Counted from the stretch's first letter, positions 8,388-18,392 are shown. The stretch: DNA of 64,000 nt from Vampirovibrio chlorellavorus (GCA_903866275.1 CAIPMU010000014.1:62001-126000), one strand, 5' to 3'. Made by a program: numbers and translations. The notes: a model not told the origin generated them from the letters alone.

Positions 8388-8573
8388 ATTTTATTTTTTT
8401 CGTTTGTGGTTATGTAAGTGCCACATGTCCTTTTTGATTGAAAAACGCTTCTTCTCTGGACAAAAGGGCATCACTCTCCAGAAATCCCATCTCCCAAGGG
8501 TATTTCAAGCTGTATCTGGTTAACCGGAATCTTATTTGAGATAGTCAACACGTAAAAGGAGACAACAGAAAAA

Positions 8574-9758
8574 ATGGCTCGCGAAAAGTTTCAGAGGACA
8601 AAACCTCACGTCAACATCGGCACCATTGGTCACGTTGACCACGGTAAAACCACGTTGACCGCTGCAATCACCACCGTTCTGGCTGGCCAGGGTAAAGCAA
8701 AAGCCAAAAAGTTCGATGAAATCGATGCCGCTCCCGAAGAAAAAGCACGTGGTATTACCATTTCTACCGCACACGTGGAATACGAAACCGACAACCGTCA
8801 CTACGCCCACGTTGATTGCCCAGGCCACGCTGACTATGTGAAAAACATGATTACCGGTGCTGCCCAAATGGATGGCGGTATTTTGGTCATTGCGGCCACC
8901 GATGGTCCTATGCCCCAAACCCGTGAGCACATTCTGCTGGCTCGTCAGGTTGGCGTTCCTCAGTTGGTTGTGTTCCTGAACAAATGCGATATGGTTGACG
9001 ATCCTGAATTGCTCGACCTGGTCGAAATGGAAGCTCGCGAATTGCTGAGCAAATACGAATTCGATGGCGATAACCTGCCCATCATCCGTGGTTCGGCTTT
9101 GAAAGCCCTGGAAGGTGATGCGAAATGGGTTGGCTGCATTCAAGAATTGATGGATGCTGTTGACAGTGCTATCCCAACTCCTGAGCGCCCGGTTGATCTG
9201 CCCTTCCTGATGCCCATTGAAGATGTTTTCACCATCACGGGTCGTGGTACGGTTGCTACCGGCCGCATCGAGCGTGGTAAAGTGAACGTCGGCGATGAAG
9301 TTGAGATCGTTGGTCTGGGTGATACCCGTAAAACGGTTGTGACCGGTATCGAAATGTTCCGCAAGAGCTTGGATGAAGGTCTGGCTGGCGATAACGTGGG
9401 CGCTCTGCTCCGTGGTATCGACAAAACCGCCATCGAGCGCGGTATGGTTCTGGCGAAACCCGGTTCCATCAAAGCTCACGCCAAGTTCAAAGCCAACGTA
9501 TACGTGTTGGGCAAAGACGAAGGCGGTCGCCACACTCCTTTCTTCAGCAACTACCGTCCCCAGTTCTACGTTCGTACAACCGACGTGACCGGGACCATCA
9601 AGTTGCCTGCGGATGTCGAGATGGTGATGCCTGGCGACAACATCATTATGGAAGTTGAACTGCACACCCCAGTAGCTATCGAACAAGGGATGCGCTTCGC
9701 TATTCGCGAAGGCGGCCGTACGGTAGGCGCCGGTGTCGTAGATTCCATCATCAGCTAA
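8574..9758 (+). CDS. tuf: Elongation factor Tu
   Basis: The 394-residue GTPase delivers aminoacyl-tRNA to the ribosome. GTP-binding motifs are intact: [17 protein letters not shown] and GSAL, followed by the two beta-barrel domains. AAGGAG precedes the ATG by about a dozen bases. Unlike the str operon arrangement, no fusA, rpsG or rpsL is next to it; instead it follows tRNA-Thr and precedes rpsJ by 32 nt, so it probably leads the ribosomal protein transcript. Confidence 0.99.
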   Translation: MAREKFQRTKPHVNIGTIGHVDHGKTTLTAAITTVLAGQGKAKAKKFDEIDAAPEEKARGITISTAHVEYETDNRHYAHVDCPGHADYVKNMITGAAQMDGGILVIAATDGPMPQTREHILLARQVGVPQLVVFLNKCDMVDDPELLDLVEMEARELLSKYEFDGDNLPIIRGSALKALEGDAKWVGCIQELMDAVDSAIPTPERPVDLPFLMPIEDVFTITGRGTVATGRIERGKVNVGDEVEIVGLGDTRKTVVTGIEMFRKSLDEGLAGDNVGALLRGIDKTAIERGMVLAKPGSIKAHAKFKANVYVLGKDEGGRHTPFFSNYRPQFYVRTTDVTGTIKLPADVEMVMPGDNIIMEVELHTPVAIEQGMRFAIREGGRTVGAGVVDSIIS

Positions 9759-9790
9759 TTGTAAGAAGACTAAAAGTAGGAAGTAGGAAT

Positions 9791-10126
9791 ATGGCTACAT
9801 CGGCAAAGAAAAAAGCCCCCAAACAAAACCGGGTGCGCATTCGTTTGAAATCTTATGACAGCCGTTTGATTGATGCTTCGGCGCAAAAGATTATTGACGT
9901 TGCTAAAAATGCCCAGGGCAAAGTCGTTGGACCTATTCCGCTTCCTACTCATCGTCAAGTGTTTTGCGTATTGCGCGCACCCCACGGTGACAAGAAGTCT
10001 CGCGAGCACTTCGAAATCCGCACCCACAAACGTCTGATTGACATCATCGATCCGGGTCAGGACTTCGCCAATCAACTCAGCCGCTTGGATCTGCCAGCCG
10101 GGGTTGATATTGAAGTACGCTTGTAA
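9791..10126 (+). CDS. rpsJ: 30S ribosomal protein S10
   Basis: 111 residues; [25 protein letters not shown]-type core and KRLIDIIDP near the C-terminus identify S10 (NusE), which also takes part in antitermination. The N-terminal ~10 residues are basic and a little longer than in E. coli. AGGAA lies upstream of the ATG. A 119-nt gap separates it from rplC, the largest in this half of the cluster, with no hairpin I could identify. Confidence 0.98.
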   Translation: MATSAKKKAPKQNRVRIRLKSYDSRLIDASAQKIIDVAKNAQGKVVGPIPLPTHRQVFCVLRAPHGDKKSREHFEIRTHKRLIDIIDPGQDFANQLSRLDLPAGVDIEVRL

Positions 10127-10245
10127 TACATTGATGAACCATACTTCAGGTTAGACAGTCCTCCCTCACTCTCTTCAGTGGAAAATACAACTAAATACTG
10201 ACAAAACTCAGACCACTTACTCAAAGTAAAGGAAAGGTAAACAAG

Positions 10246-10914
10246 GTGAGTTTCCCAAGACTAATTGGTAGAAAACGCGGCATGACCCAAGTCTTTTCAG
10301 AAGACGGGTCCGCTGTCCCCGTTACGGTAGTTGAGCTGCTCCCGTTGACGGTCACCCAGGTCAAAACCAAGCAAAACGATGGCTATACGGCTGTCCAGGT
10401 TGGTTTTATCCCGGCAAAATCCAAACACTTAACCAACGCTCAACGGCAACACTTGCAGAAAAATAATCTCGAGTTGTTCCGTAAATTAAAAGAAGTGCGT
10501 ATTCCCGCAGCCGATGCAGCCGCCTACAGCGTAGGCGATACCTTATCGCCTGCCGGAGACGGTTCTTTCCTGCTGGAAGGCATTCAGGTTCATGTGACCG
10601 GAAAGTCCATCGGGAAAGGCTTCCAGGGCAACACCAAGCGCTGGCATCACCACCGCGGGCCGATGAGTCACGGTTCCAAATCCCACCGTCTGCCAGGCTC
10701 CATTGGCGCCGGCACCACGCCAGGGAGAGTCTTTAAAGGCTTGCAAATGGCTGGCAAAATGGGTAATGAGCAAGTGACGGTTCGTAACCTTAAAGTCGTT
10801 CGGGTGATTCCTGAGAAAAATGTAGTTTTGATTAAAGGCGCTGTCCCGGGTGTTGAAGGCGGTCTGTTGACCATTCAGCCCAAGTTGGAACGCTGGAATC
10901 AGCCGAAGCATTAA
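10246..10914 (+). CDS. rplC: 50S ribosomal protein L3
   Basis: 222 residues starting at GTG 10246, preceded by AAAGGAAAGG. It opens with IGRKRGMTQVF and has the L3 signature GKGFQGNTKRWHHHRGP with SHGS and GSIGAGTTPGRV. It binds 23S rRNA early in large-subunit assembly. L4 follows after 15 nt. Confidence 0.98.
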   Translation: MSFPRLIGRKRGMTQVFSEDGSAVPVTVVELLPLTVTQVKTKQNDGYTAVQVGFIPAKSKHLTNAQRQHLQKNNLELFRKLKEVRIPAADAAAYSVGDTLSPAGDGSFLLEGIQVHVTGKSIGKGFQGNTKRWHHHRGPMSHGSKSHRLPGSIGAGTTPGRVFKGLQMAGKMGNEQVTVRNLKVVRVIPEKNVVLIKGAVPGVEGGLLTIQPKLERWNQPKH

Positions 10915-10929
10915 GGAGATAACAATATC

Positions 10930-11583
10930 ATGGCTGAAAATACATTGAACCTAAGTAAATTCTCCAAAGACGGCAAAGAAGCTGGCCAGGTGGAAGTTTC
11001 CCCTGAAGTGTTCGGCATTGAGCCCAATGTGCACGTGCTTCACCAGGCTGTTCGTCGCGAATTGGCCAATGGTCGCGCCGGTACGGCTTGCACCAAAACC
11101 CGCGGAGAAGTTCGTGGCGGTGGTAAGAAGCCCTGGAAACAAAAAGGCACTGGTCGCGCTCGCGCCGGAAGCATCCGCTCTCCGCTGTGGGTTGGTGGTG
11201 GTGTGACTTTTGGTCCCAAGCCCCGCGATTATTCCTTCAATTTGCCTCGCAAAGTCCGTGTTTTGGCAATTCGTTCATCTTTATCCGCAGCGCAAAGCAA
11301 ATTTCGTGTGGTCGAGGACTTCTCTTTCTTAAGCAGTCCAAAAACCAAGGAAATGACCCAGTTGCTGAAAAATTTCGGGTTGACTGACAAAAAGGTGTTG
11401 ATTTTGGCCGATTATAAAGCGACCGAAAATCAATACGTGCTCTTGGCTGCACGGAATCTTCCCGGTGTGAAGCTGCGTTTGCCGCACAACCTGAGCTGCC
11501 GTGAGTTGTTGGATGCTGATGCAGTCCTTGCTAGCGCCAGCGCGGTTCAAGAAATCAACGAAAGGTATGCCGCTTATGTCTAA
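10930..11583 (+). CDS. rplD: 50S ribosomal protein L4
   Basis: 217 residues with the L4 loop motif [19 protein letters not shown] and a C-terminal Rossmann-like region. In E. coli L4 also represses its own operon; no such leader is recognised here. TAAGGAG precedes the ATG. Its end overlaps rplW by 8 nt. Confidence 0.98.
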   Translation: MAENTLNLSKFSKDGKEAGQVEVSPEVFGIEPNVHVLHQAVRRELANGRAGTACTKTRGEVRGGGKKPWKQKGTGRARAGSIRSPLWVGGGVTFGPKPRDYSFNLPRKVRVLAIRSSLSAAQSKFRVVEDFSFLSSPKTKEMTQLLKNFGLTDKKVLILADYKATENQYVLLAARNLPGVKLRLPHNLSCRELLDADAVLASASAVQEINERYAAYV

Positions 11584-11881
11584 GACCGTACAGCAATCTG
11601 AATTATATAATCTGCTTAAGCGGCCTGTCGTGACAGAGAAAACCAATGCACTGGCGTCTTTAAACCAGTACGTTTTCGAAGTTTCCAAGGATGCGAACAA
11701 GATCCAGTTGGCCCAGGCGTTTGAACTGGCCTTCCCGGGTCGCAAGGTGCAAGCAGTTCGCTTGATTAGCGTTCCTGCCCGTACCAAACGTTACGGTAAA
11801 CGAATTGGTCAAACCCAGGAAAAGAGAAAAGCTATTTTCTCCATCCAAGGCGAGCCGATTGAACTCTTCACAGGAGTATAA
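11576..11881 (+). CDS. rplW: 50S ribosomal protein L23
   Basis: 101 residues; [13 protein letters not shown] and the [13 protein letters not shown] strand are characteristic. L23 forms part of the polypeptide exit-site docking surface for SRP and trigger factor. ATG 11576 lies inside the end of rplD, with AAAGG ten bases upstream; the longer frame reading is not homologous. Confidence 0.97.
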   Translation: MSKTVQQSELYNLLKRPVVTEKTNALASLNQYVFEVSKDANKIQLAQAFELAFPGRKVQAVRLISVPARTKRYGKRIGQTQEKRKAIFSIQGEPIELFTGV

Positions 11882-11886
11882 GAGTC

Positions 11887-12717
11887 ATGGCTGTTAAACA
11901 ATTTAAACCCACTTCTGCTGGCGTTCGTGGAATGTCCAAACTGGAAACTTCGGACATTACCACCAATGAGCCGCACAAACCGTTGCTCCGTAAGCTGAAA
12001 AAACATTCCGGTCGCAACAACTATGGTCGTATCACCACTCGTCACCAAGGTGGCGGTCACAAAAAACACTACCGTGTGATTGATTTCCGTCGGGATAAAT
12101 TAGACATTCCTGGTGTTATTGCTACGGTTGAGTACGATCCAAACCGAAATGTACGTATTTCACTGGTCAATTATGCTGATGGTGAAAAGCGTTATATCTT
12201 AAAGCCTGATGGCGTTAAGGTCGGCGATACGGTGATGTCTGGTCCTAATTCTGAAATTAAGCCTGGCAATGCGCTCCCATTGAAAAATATTCCTTTGGGT
12301 TCTGTGGTTCACAACATTGAAATGATTCCTGGTCGCGGTGGACAAATGGTTCGCTCGGCTGGTGGCTCAGCTCAGTTGGTGGCCAAGGAAGGCGATTTTG
12401 CAACACTCCGTCTGCCCAGCTCGGAAATGCGGATGGTGCGTAGTACTTGCTACGCCACAATCGGTACCTTGAGTAACCCTGAATATAAAAACTTGAAACT
12501 GGGTAAAGCAGGCCGCAAGCGCCATATGGGTATTCGTCCGACCGTTCGCGGTTCGGTGATGAACCCTGTTGATCACCCGCACGGTGGTGGCGAAGGTAGA
12601 GCGCCTATTGGACGTCCGTCTCCCGTTACCCCTTGGGGCAAGCCGACGATGGGTTACAAAACTCGCAGTCGCCGGAAGGCATCCAGCAAGTATATCGTCA
12701 GACGACGCACGAAATAG
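11887..12717 (+). CDS. rplB: 50S ribosomal protein L2
   Basis: 276 residues, the usual length. [19 protein letters not shown] and the peptidyl-transferase-region signature [14 protein letters not shown] are intact. CAGGAG precedes the ATG, and the start follows rplW after only 5 nt. Confidence 0.99.
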   Translation: MAVKQFKPTSAGVRGMSKLETSDITTNEPHKPLLRKLKKHSGRNNYGRITTRHQGGGHKKHYRVIDFRRDKLDIPGVIATVEYDPNRNVRISLVNYADGEKRYILKPDGVKVGDTVMSGPNSEIKPGNALPLKNIPLGSVVHNIEMIPGRGGQMVRSAGGSAQLVAKEGDFATLRLPSSEMRMVRSTCYATIGTLSNPEYKNLKLGKAGRKRHMGIRPTVRGSVMNPVDHPHGGGEGRAPIGRPSPVTPWGKPTMGYKTRSRRKASSKYIVRRRTK

Positions 12718-12731
12718 GAGTTATATAGCAT

Positions 12732-13013
12732 ATGCCTCGCTCTTTAAAAAAAGGCCCATTTGTAGATGACCACCTCACCAAGAAGGTGGATAACCTTAAC
12801 AAAACCGGCGACAAAAAGGTGATTAAAACCTGGTCGCGTCGTTCGATGATTATTCCAGATATGATTGGCCACACCATTGCGGTGCACAACGGCGCCAAGC
12901 ATGTTCCGGTTTATGTTACCGAGCAAATGATTGGTCACAAGTTGGGCGAATTTGCCCCCACCCGCTTCTTCCGCGGCCACTCCGGCAGCGATAAGAAGGC
13001 CGGCAAAAAATAG
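12732..13013 (+). CDS. rpsS: 30S ribosomal protein S19
   Basis: 93 residues beginning [14 protein letters not shown] with [11 protein letters not shown] near the end, both S19 signatures. TAGGAG is placed upstream of the ATG. It is in the conserved rplB-rpsS-rplV order. Confidence 0.98.
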   Translation: MPRSLKKGPFVDDHLTKKVDNLNKTGDKKVIKTWSRRSMIIPDMIGHTIAVHNGAKHVPVYVTEQMIGHKLGEFAPTRFFRGHSGSDKKAGKK

Positions 13014-13024
13014 GACGCAGACAC

Positions 13025-13384
13025 ATGGCAACAAATTTGATGGAAGCCCAGGCTAAACAAACATACATCATTATGTCTCCCCGCAAACTGCGTCGGGTGG
13101 TTGATACCATTCGTGGCAAACGGGTTCCTGAAGCCTACAATATGCTGCGTTTAATGCCTTACGAGGCAGCACGCGTGGTATTGAAGAAACTGATCGAAGC
13201 CACCAGCAATGCTCAAGTAAAATTCGGCATTGAAGATCCGGCTCAGTTGGTGATCAGCCGTGCGTTTGCAGATGAAGGCCCTTCTTACAGACGATACAAG
13301 CCCCGCGCACAAGGTCGCATTTATCGTCGCGAAAAGCCAACCTCGCACCTGACCATCGCAGTCCAAGTTAAAGAAGCCAAATAG
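13025..13384 (+). CDS. rplV: 50S ribosomal protein L22
   Basis: 119 residues; MSPRKLRRVVDTIRGK and the C-terminal beta-hairpin region with RAQGRIYRREKPTSHL match L22, whose loop lines the exit tunnel. The usual core begins after ~15 residues. Confidence 0.98.
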   Translation: MATNLMEAQAKQTYIIMSPRKLRRVVDTIRGKRVPEAYNMLRLMPYEAARVVLKKLIEATSNAQVKFGIEDPAQLVISRAFADEGPSYRRYKPRAQGRIYRREKPTSHLTIAVQVKEAK

Positions 13385-13396
13385 AAGGAAGCTACC

Positions 13397-14257
13397 GTGG
13401 GACAGAAGGTTCACCCTAAAGGTTTACGGCTTGGCATCATTCAGAGCTGGGATAGCACCTGGATTGCCGATTCGAAAAGCTACGCTAAAAATGTTAAAGA
13501 AGACGATATTATTCGTAAGGCTCTGAAGAAGAAGCTCAAAGCCGCTTCAGTGAGTCGTATTGAAATCGATCGTAAAGCACAACGTTTGATCATTCGCATC
13601 ATCACCGGCCGTCCTGGGATGGTTGTTGGGCGCGGCGGTCAAGGACTGGATACTTTGCGTAAAGAAATGCAGGTCTTGACCGGTCGTAAAGATATTCAAA
13701 TCGATGTGATGGAAGTCAATCGGATTGAAGCCGATGCCACTCTGGTTGCTGAATCTATTGCCCAGCAGCTGGAAAAACGGATTGCGTATCGTCGTGCGAT
13801 GAAGCAAGCTATTCAGCGTTCGATGCGGAGTGGCATTAAAGGGATCAAGATTATGATCGCGGGTCGTTTGGGCGGTGCTGAAATTGCCCGTACCGAATGG
13901 TCCAAAGATGGTCGTATCCCCCTGCATACCTTCCGCGCCAACATCGATTACGGTGTGGCTGAAGCAGTGACGATGTTTGGTATCATTGGCGTTAAAGTCT
14001 GGATATTTAACGGCGAAGTGATGCCTGGCGAATTGGCTGTCTCCAACGTAAAATCCAAGGCTGTCCGCCCTGAAGATGCACAAGCTCGTGATGCTGGCCT
14101 GCAAGGCGCTGGCCGTCGTGGGCCAGGTGGTCCCGGCGGACGTGGCCCTGGATCAGGTCCTCGCCCTGACGCCGGTCGCGGCGGTCGTGGCCGTGGTCCT
14201 CGCAAAGAATCGCAAGGTCCGGCAGCCCCTGCTGAGACAACCCCATCTGAGGAGTAA
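13397..14257 (+). CDS. rpsC: 30S ribosomal protein S3 with long Gly/Arg/Pro-rich tail
   Basis: 286 residues from GTG 13397 (GAAGGAAG upstream). The KH domain motif GMVVGRGGQG (~74-83) and the C-terminal S3 domain (DYGVAEAVTMFGIIGVKVWIF) are normal and end near residue ~225. About 55 more residues follow, made almost entirely of Gly, Arg, Pro and Ala, finishing with an acidic PSEE. Most S3 proteins stop at 210-240 residues, so this is an appended disordered tail. rplP follows after 7 nt. Confidence 0.98.
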   Translation: MGQKVHPKGLRLGIIQSWDSTWIADSKSYAKNVKEDDIIRKALKKKLKAASVSRIEIDRKAQRLIIRIITGRPGMVVGRGGQGLDTLRKEMQVLTGRKDIQIDVMEVNRIEADATLVAESIAQQLEKRIAYRRAMKQAIQRSMRSGIKGIKIMIAGRLGGAEIARTEWSKDGRIPLHTFRANIDYGVAEAVTMFGIIGVKVWIFNGEVMPGELAVSNVKSKAVRPEDAQARDAGLQGAGRRGPGGPGGRGPGSGPRPDAGRGGRGRGPRKESQGPAAPAETTPSEE

Positions 14258-14264
14258 TTGACCA

Positions 14265-14705
14265 ATGTTAATGCCAAAGCGTACCAAATATCGCAAGCAG
14301 ATGCGGGGCAATATGAAAGGCACCGAAACTCGTGGTACGAGTTTTGAATTCGGAACTTTTGCTCTGCAAACGACGGATCCAGGTTGGTTGACGAGTCGCC
14401 AGATTGAAGCGGCACGTCGCGCCATGACCCGGAGTATCAAACGGGGCGGTAAAATCTGGATTCGAATCTTCCCGGATAAGCCGGTTACTAAAAAACCCGC
14501 TGAAACCCGGATGGGCTCCGGCAAAGGTAACCCTGAGTACTGGGTTGCCGTTGTGAAGCCCGGCAAGTTGCTATTCGAAATGGATGGCGTCTCTCGGGAA
14601 TTGGCGATTCATGCCTTGGAGCTGGCGGCTCAAAAATTGCCGGTCAGAACCAAAATTTTATGCAAAGAAGATATCCTGGGAGGTTCATCTCATGACAGCA
14701 ACTAA
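14265..14705 (+). CDS. rplP: 50S ribosomal protein L16
   Basis: 146 residues starting [11 protein letters not shown], with [13 protein letters not shown] and [14 protein letters not shown] signatures. GAGGAG is upstream. Its last 14 nt overlap rpmC. Confidence 0.98.
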   Translation: MLMPKRTKYRKQMRGNMKGTETRGTSFEFGTFALQTTDPGWLTSRQIEAARRAMTRSIKRGGKIWIRIFPDKPVTKKPAETRMGSGKGNPEYWVAVVKPGKLLFEMDGVSRELAIHALELAAQKLPVRTKILCKEDILGGSSHDSN

Positions 14706-14886
14706 ACTTCGTGAACTAAGCACCGATGAGCTGAATTCTGAAATCCAGGAGGCCCATAAGGCTTTGTTTGAAGCTCGTTTTAAACACTCAATGCACCAAC
14801 TGGAAAACACGGCAGAGCTTCGTCAGTTGCGTCACAAAATCGCCCAGCTGAAGACCGTTTTGCACGAAAAATCCCAGAGAGCTTGA
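14692..14886 (+). CDS. rpmC: 50S ribosomal protein L29
   Basis: 64 residues with [23 protein letters not shown] and the helical-hairpin end [17 protein letters not shown] 14692 has GGGAGG eight bases upstream and lies inside rplP; the longer open frame from 14584 is spurious N-terminal extension. Confidence 0.97.
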   Translation: MTATKLRELSTDELNSEIQEAHKALFEARFKHSMHQLENTAELRQLRHKIAQLKTVLHEKSQRA

Positions 14887-14908
14887 ACCAAAAAGGACAG
14901 AACTAGCT

Positions 14909-15160
14909 ATGCCTAAGAAGGAAAAAGTCGGAACAGTGGTCTCCAACAAAATGGATAAAACCATTGTTGTTGCAGTTGCCGAAAAACACCCCCACGCCAA
15001 GTACGGTAAAATTCAAAACAAGACCGTGAAGTTCAAGGCCCACGATGCAAGCAATGAGTGCCACCAGGGTGATCTCGTTAAAATCGTGGAAAGCGCACCA
15101 TACAGCAAGGATAAAACCTGGCGTCTGGCAGCGGTCCTGGACCGGGTTCAAGAGGTATAG
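14909..15160 (+). CDS. rpsQ: 30S ribosomal protein S17
   Basis: 83 residues; GTVVSNKMDKTIVVAV and the OB-fold core with KAHDASNECHQGDLV identify S17. AAAGGA precedes the ATG. Confidence 0.97.
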   Translation: MPKKEKVGTVVSNKMDKTIVVAVAEKHPHAKYGKIQNKTVKFKAHDASNECHQGDLVKIVESAPYSKDKTWRLAAVLDRVQEV

Positions 15161-15166
15161 GACGCC

Positions 15167-15529
15167 ATGATTCAACAGGAAAGCAGATTACAAGTTGCCG
15201 ACAACTCTGGTGCATTAGAACTTCTGTGCATTCGAGTCCTCGGTGGTAAAACCTACGCCGGTATCGGAGATCCGATTATCGCCGTTGTTAAAAAGGCCCA
15301 ACCCAATGCGAACGTCAAGAAATCTGACATAGTTCGTGCGGTTATTGTGAGAACGAAAGCCAGCCGTCAACGTACTGATGGTTCTACCATCCGCTTTGAT
15401 GAAAATGCAGCTGTGATCGTCAATAAAGATGGCAATCCTCGTGGCACACGCGTTTTTGGACCAGTAGCCCGTGAGTTGCGCGAGAAAAACTATATGAAAA
15501 TTGTATCCCTCGCACCGGAAGTACTGTAG
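15167..15529 (+). CDS. rplN: 50S ribosomal protein L14
   Basis: 120 residues, typical length, starting [16 protein letters not shown] and containing [20 protein letters not shown]. It is the first gene of the classic spc operon, here contiguous with the S10 genes (6-nt gap to rpsQ). Confidence 0.98.
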   Translation: MIQQESRLQVADNSGALELLCIRVLGGKTYAGIGDPIIAVVKKAQPNANVKKSDIVRAVIVRTKASRQRTDGSTIRFDENAAVIVNKDGNPRGTRVFGPVARELREKNYMKIVSLAPEVL

Positions 15530-15541
15530 GAGACATACTCA

Positions 15542-15904
15542 ATGTTAAAAGCAAAATCATCGAAAAAACGGGTTTCGCTTCCCCTGCATTACCATGTGAA
15601 AAAGGGCGATACGGTCATGGTTATTTCCGGTAAGGATAAAGGCAAGACCGGTACTGTGAAGCGGGTTTTCCGCACAAAGGGTAAAGTCCTGGTGGAAGGT
15701 CTGAACGTTATTAAAAAGGCTGTTCGTCCTAATCCGGCTCAGGGCCTGCAAGGCGGTATTGTTACAATGGAAGCCCCTTTGTTTGTATCCAAAGTGATGT
15801 TGTACGATACTAAAAATAGCAAACCTAGCCGCGCCAAAGTGCAAGACATCGGCGAAAAGCGGGTTCGTGTTGCCAAAAAGACTGGCGAACACTTTGACGT
15901 TTAG
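15542..15904 (+). CDS. rplX: 50S ribosomal protein L24
   Basis: 120 residues with a KOW motif (VKKGDTVMVISGKDKGKTG, ~18-36) and GLNVIKKAVRPN. The N-terminus carries ~14 extra basic residues relative to E. coli L24. TAGGAG precedes the ATG. Confidence 0.97.
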   Translation: MLKAKSSKKRVSLPLHYHVKKGDTVMVISGKDKGKTGTVKRVFRTKGKVLVEGLNVIKKAVRPNPAQGLQGGIVTMEAPLFVSKVMLYDTKNSKPSRAKVQDIGEKRVRVAKKTGEHFDV

Positions 15905-15941
15905 GCCATCAAAGCACTTGAAGAACTAGGAATATAAAGCG

Positions 15942-16523
15942 ATGACATTAAAAGAGCGTTATGAACAGGAAATGGTCCCAGCCCTCATGAAGGCTTTGGG
16001 CCATTCAAACAAATACCAGACTCCTCGTCTTGAAAAACTCATTGTCAATATTGGTTTGGGCGACGGTGCCCAGAATGCCAAATTATTTGACTCTGGTGTG
16101 CAGGAATTGCAGGCGATTACAGGTCAAAAGCCCGTAATCACCCGTGCCAAGAAGTCCATTGCCGGTTTTAAAATTCGCCAAGGGATGCCTATTGGCGCCA
16201 AGGTTACCCTGCGTGGTGAGCGGATGTATGACTTCATTGCCAAGTTGACTGGTATTGTATTGCCTCGCATTCGCGACTTTCGCGGTCTGAACCCCAAAGG
16301 GTTTGATGGTCGTGGAAATTACAACCTGGGCTTGAAAGATCAGTTGAACTTCATTGAGATTCAATATGACAAAGTGCAACGTACACGCGGTATGAACATT
16401 ACCATCGTGACTTCTGCGCAAACCGATATGGAAGCGCGTGCTTTGTTAGATCAGTTGGGCTTCCCTTTTTACAAATCCAAGTCGGATTCAGTAACACCTG
16501 AAGCCACAGTCCAAGCATCTTAA
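15942..16523 (+). CDS. rplE: 50S ribosomal protein L5
   Basis: 193 residues; [38 protein letters not shown] and [16 protein letters not shown] are L5 hallmarks. It binds 5S rRNA. The C-terminus is extended by ~12 residues over the usual ~180. Confidence 0.98.
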   Translation: MTLKERYEQEMVPALMKALGHSNKYQTPRLEKLIVNIGLGDGAQNAKLFDSGVQELQAITGQKPVITRAKKSIAGFKIRQGMPIGAKVTLRGERMYDFIAKLTGIVLPRIRDFRGLNPKGFDGRGNYNLGLKDQLNFIEIQYDKVQRTRGMNITIVTSAQTDMEARALLDQLGFPFYKSKSDSVTPEATVQAS

Positions 16524-16563
16524 GCAACGCTTCACGCATTGACCAGGAACAGGAGATTCCATT

Positions 16564-16770
16564 TTGGCTAAAACATCCATGATTGTTAAAGAGGAAAAGC
16601 GAGCCGCTAAGGTTGCCAGTGGCAAGCTCCCTAAAGTTAAACTCCACAACCGGTGCAGCCTTTGCGGTAGACCGCGTGCGTTCTATCGTCAGTTCGGCAC
16701 TTGCAGATTGTGCTTGCGTAAGCTGGCTCATGAAGGTAAATTGCCGGGCGTGTTAAAGTCCAGTTGGTAG
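16564..16770 (+). CDS. rpsN: 30S ribosomal protein S14, zinc-binding type
   Basis: 68 residues from TTG 16564 with AGGAG well placed upstream. Four cysteines in CSLCGRP and CRLCLRKLA form the zinc ribbon, so this is the short C+ form. Photosynthetic cyanobacteria generally carry the longer zinc-free form (known from the family; not tested here). It lies in the normal rplE-rpsN-rpsH position. Confidence 0.97.
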   Translation: MAKTSMIVKEEKRAAKVASGKLPKVKLHNRCSLCGRPRAFYRQFGTCRLCLRKLAHEGKLPGVLKSSW

Positions 16771-16807
16771 TAAGCACCATAGAAGTAAGAACAAGGGTAA
16801 ACTGACC

Positions 16808-17203
16808 ATGTATAACGATCCCATAGCTGATTTGCTAACCCGCATTCGAAACGCTTCGAATGTCGGTCTTCCCATGGTGGAAGTGCCCGCCTCCAAGCTG
16901 AAAATCGAAATCGCAAAGGTTTTGCAGAAGGAAGGCTACATCAGAAGTTACGAAATTCGTGAAGCGGGTAACCACAAAACTGTGCGTGTCCTGCTGAAAT
17001 ACGATTCCCAAGGGTATCCGTTGATCCGTAAGCTGTCTCGTGTCAGCCGTCCCGGTCTGCGGAAGTACTACAAGGTGGATAATCTCCCCCGTATTCTGGG
17101 TGGTGCAGGGACTGCCATTGTTAGTACGCCGAAGGGCCTGTTGTCTGACCGTGAAGCCCGCAGGGAGCGGGTAGGCGGGGAAGTTCTCTGCTACGTCTAC
17201 TAA
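16808..17203 (+). CDS. rpsH: 30S ribosomal protein S8
   Basis: 131 residues; DPIADLLTRIRNAS at the N-terminus and the C-terminal ILGGAGTAIVSTPKGLLSDREAR with GGEVLCYVY identify S8. A 132-nt gap to rplF follows, holding a repeated GTAGATA and a GAATGG/CCATTC dyad of unknown meaning. Confidence 0.98.
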   Translation: MYNDPIADLLTRIRNASNVGLPMVEVPASKLKIEIAKVLQKEGYIRSYEIREAGNHKTVRVLLKYDSQGYPLIRKLSRVSRPGLRKYYKVDNLPRILGGAGTAIVSTPKGLLSDREARRERVGGEVLCYVY

Positions 17204-17335
17204 AGTAGATAGTCTGGCTTCTTGAATGGGTTTTTACAGCGAGTAGATACCATTCTTTGGCCAGGTAATTCAGAACCTCAAACACAACAGAATCAGCAAG
17301 ATTGAGACCCGCAAGATTAAAAAAGGTACAGACAC

Positions 17336-17887
17336 ATGTCACGAATTGGTAAAAATCCCGTCCGTATTCCGGACAAGGTAGAAGTAAAAATTGAAGCCAG
17401 TTATAAAGGTGCCACAGTAATAGTTAAAGGGCCTCTGGGCACTTTGACTCGTACTTTCCGTCCGGAAATCCTGATTTCTCAGGAAGGTGGCGATCTGATT
17501 GTTACTCGTAAGGACGAAAGTCGTATGGCTCGTAGCCTACACGGTTTGAGTCGCACGCTGTTAAACAACATGGTGTTGGGTGTCAGCACCGGCTTTTCTC
17601 GTCGCCTTGAAATTATTGGTGTTGGTTACCGTGCTCAAGTGCAGGGCAACAAGCTAGTGCTTGCATTGGGTTATAGCCATCCCGTAGAAGTTGATGCACC
17701 CGAAGGCATTCAGTTTGTGGTTGAAGGCAACACCAAACTGGAAGTGAAGGGTTCTGACAAAGAAGTCGTTGGTCAGATTGCAGCTTTGATTCGCGCTAAA
17801 CGTCCGCCAGAGCCTTATAAAGGCAAGGGTGTGAAGTACGCGGATGAGAAGATTCGTCGCAAAGCTGGTAAAGCTGGCAAAAAGTAA
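17336..17887 (+). CDS. rplF: 50S ribosomal protein L6
   Basis: 183 residues; MSRIGKNPVRIPDKVEV, the repeated L6 beta domains and the C-terminal IRAKRPPEPYKGKGVKY signature are present. AAAAAGG precedes the ATG. Confidence 0.98.
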   Translation: MSRIGKNPVRIPDKVEVKIEASYKGATVIVKGPLGTLTRTFRPEILISQEGGDLIVTRKDESRMARSLHGLSRTLLNNMVLGVSTGFSRRLEIIGVGYRAQVQGNKLVLALGYSHPVEVDAPEGIQFVVEGNTKLEVKGSDKEVVGQIAALIRAKRPPEPYKGKGVKYADEKIRRKAGKAGKK

Positions 17888-17918
17888 GCACTCAAGTAAA
17901 TAGTAGGTAATCAGAATT

Positions 17919-18281
17919 ATGCTCAGTAAACCTAATCGCAAGGAAGTCGCTCGTAAGCGTCACTATCGACTCCGTCGCAGATTGACTGGTTCTACAGAAC
18001 GTCCCAGACTTTCCGTGTACCGCAGTGGTAAACACATCTATGCACAAATCATCGATGATGTTCGTTCGATCACCTTGGCAGCCGCCAGCACCCAGGATAA
18101 AGAATTGCGTACCGCTTCCGGTGCGAACGTTGATGCCGCTCGTCGTGTTGGTGAATTGCTCGCCGATCGTGCTCAAGCAGCTGGTGTCACCACCGTTGTT
18201 TTTGACCGTGGTGGATTTCTTTATCACGGACGTATTGCCGCTTTGGCTGATGCAGCACGTGGAAAAGGATTGGATTTTTAA
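17919..18281 (+). CDS. rplR: 50S ribosomal protein L18
   Basis: 120 residues; [26 protein letters not shown] and the C-terminal [22 protein letters not shown] are typical. L18 binds 5S rRNA with L5. It is the last gene of the run: a strong terminator follows 22 nt later where rpsE would be expected. Confidence 0.98.
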   Translation: MLSKPNRKEVARKRHYRLRRRLTGSTERPRLSVYRSGKHIYAQIIDDVRSITLAAASTQDKELRTASGANVDAARRVGELLADRAQAAGVTTVVFDRGGFLYHGRIAALADAARGKGLDF

Positions 18282-18303
18282 TCGATCTTTTCTTCAACTT
18301 TTT

Positions 18304-18334
18304 AAAGACCCGGTTTTTATGCCGGGTCTTTTTC
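18304..18334 (+). terminator. Intrinsic terminator of the ribosomal protein operon
   Basis: AAAGACCCGG (18304-18313) pairs with CCGGGTCTTT (18322-18331), a perfect 10-bp stem followed by a T run. It marks a true end of the cluster after rplR. Confidence 0.9.
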
Positions 18335-18356
18335 GTACGTTTTTTTCTGACGCATT

Positions 18357-18392
18357 AAAAAAGCCTCCAATCGAAGTTGGAAGCTTTTTAAA
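18357..18392 (-). terminator. Intrinsic terminator of the min operon, probably bidirectional
   Basis: AAAAAAGC with TCCAA pairs with TTGGA and GCTTTTT, A-rich on one side and T-rich on the other, so it can act on both strands. It lies 25 nt beyond the minE stop. Confidence 0.7.

Noticed and set aside
8252-8437. 61-codon frame across tRNA-Thr(GGT)
   Set aside because: It is made of tRNA sequence and has no ribosome site.
8532-9686. 384-codon minus-strand frame opposite tuf
   Set aside because: Known artefact type: a Phe/His/Asn-rich shadow of the highly conserved EF-Tu gene.
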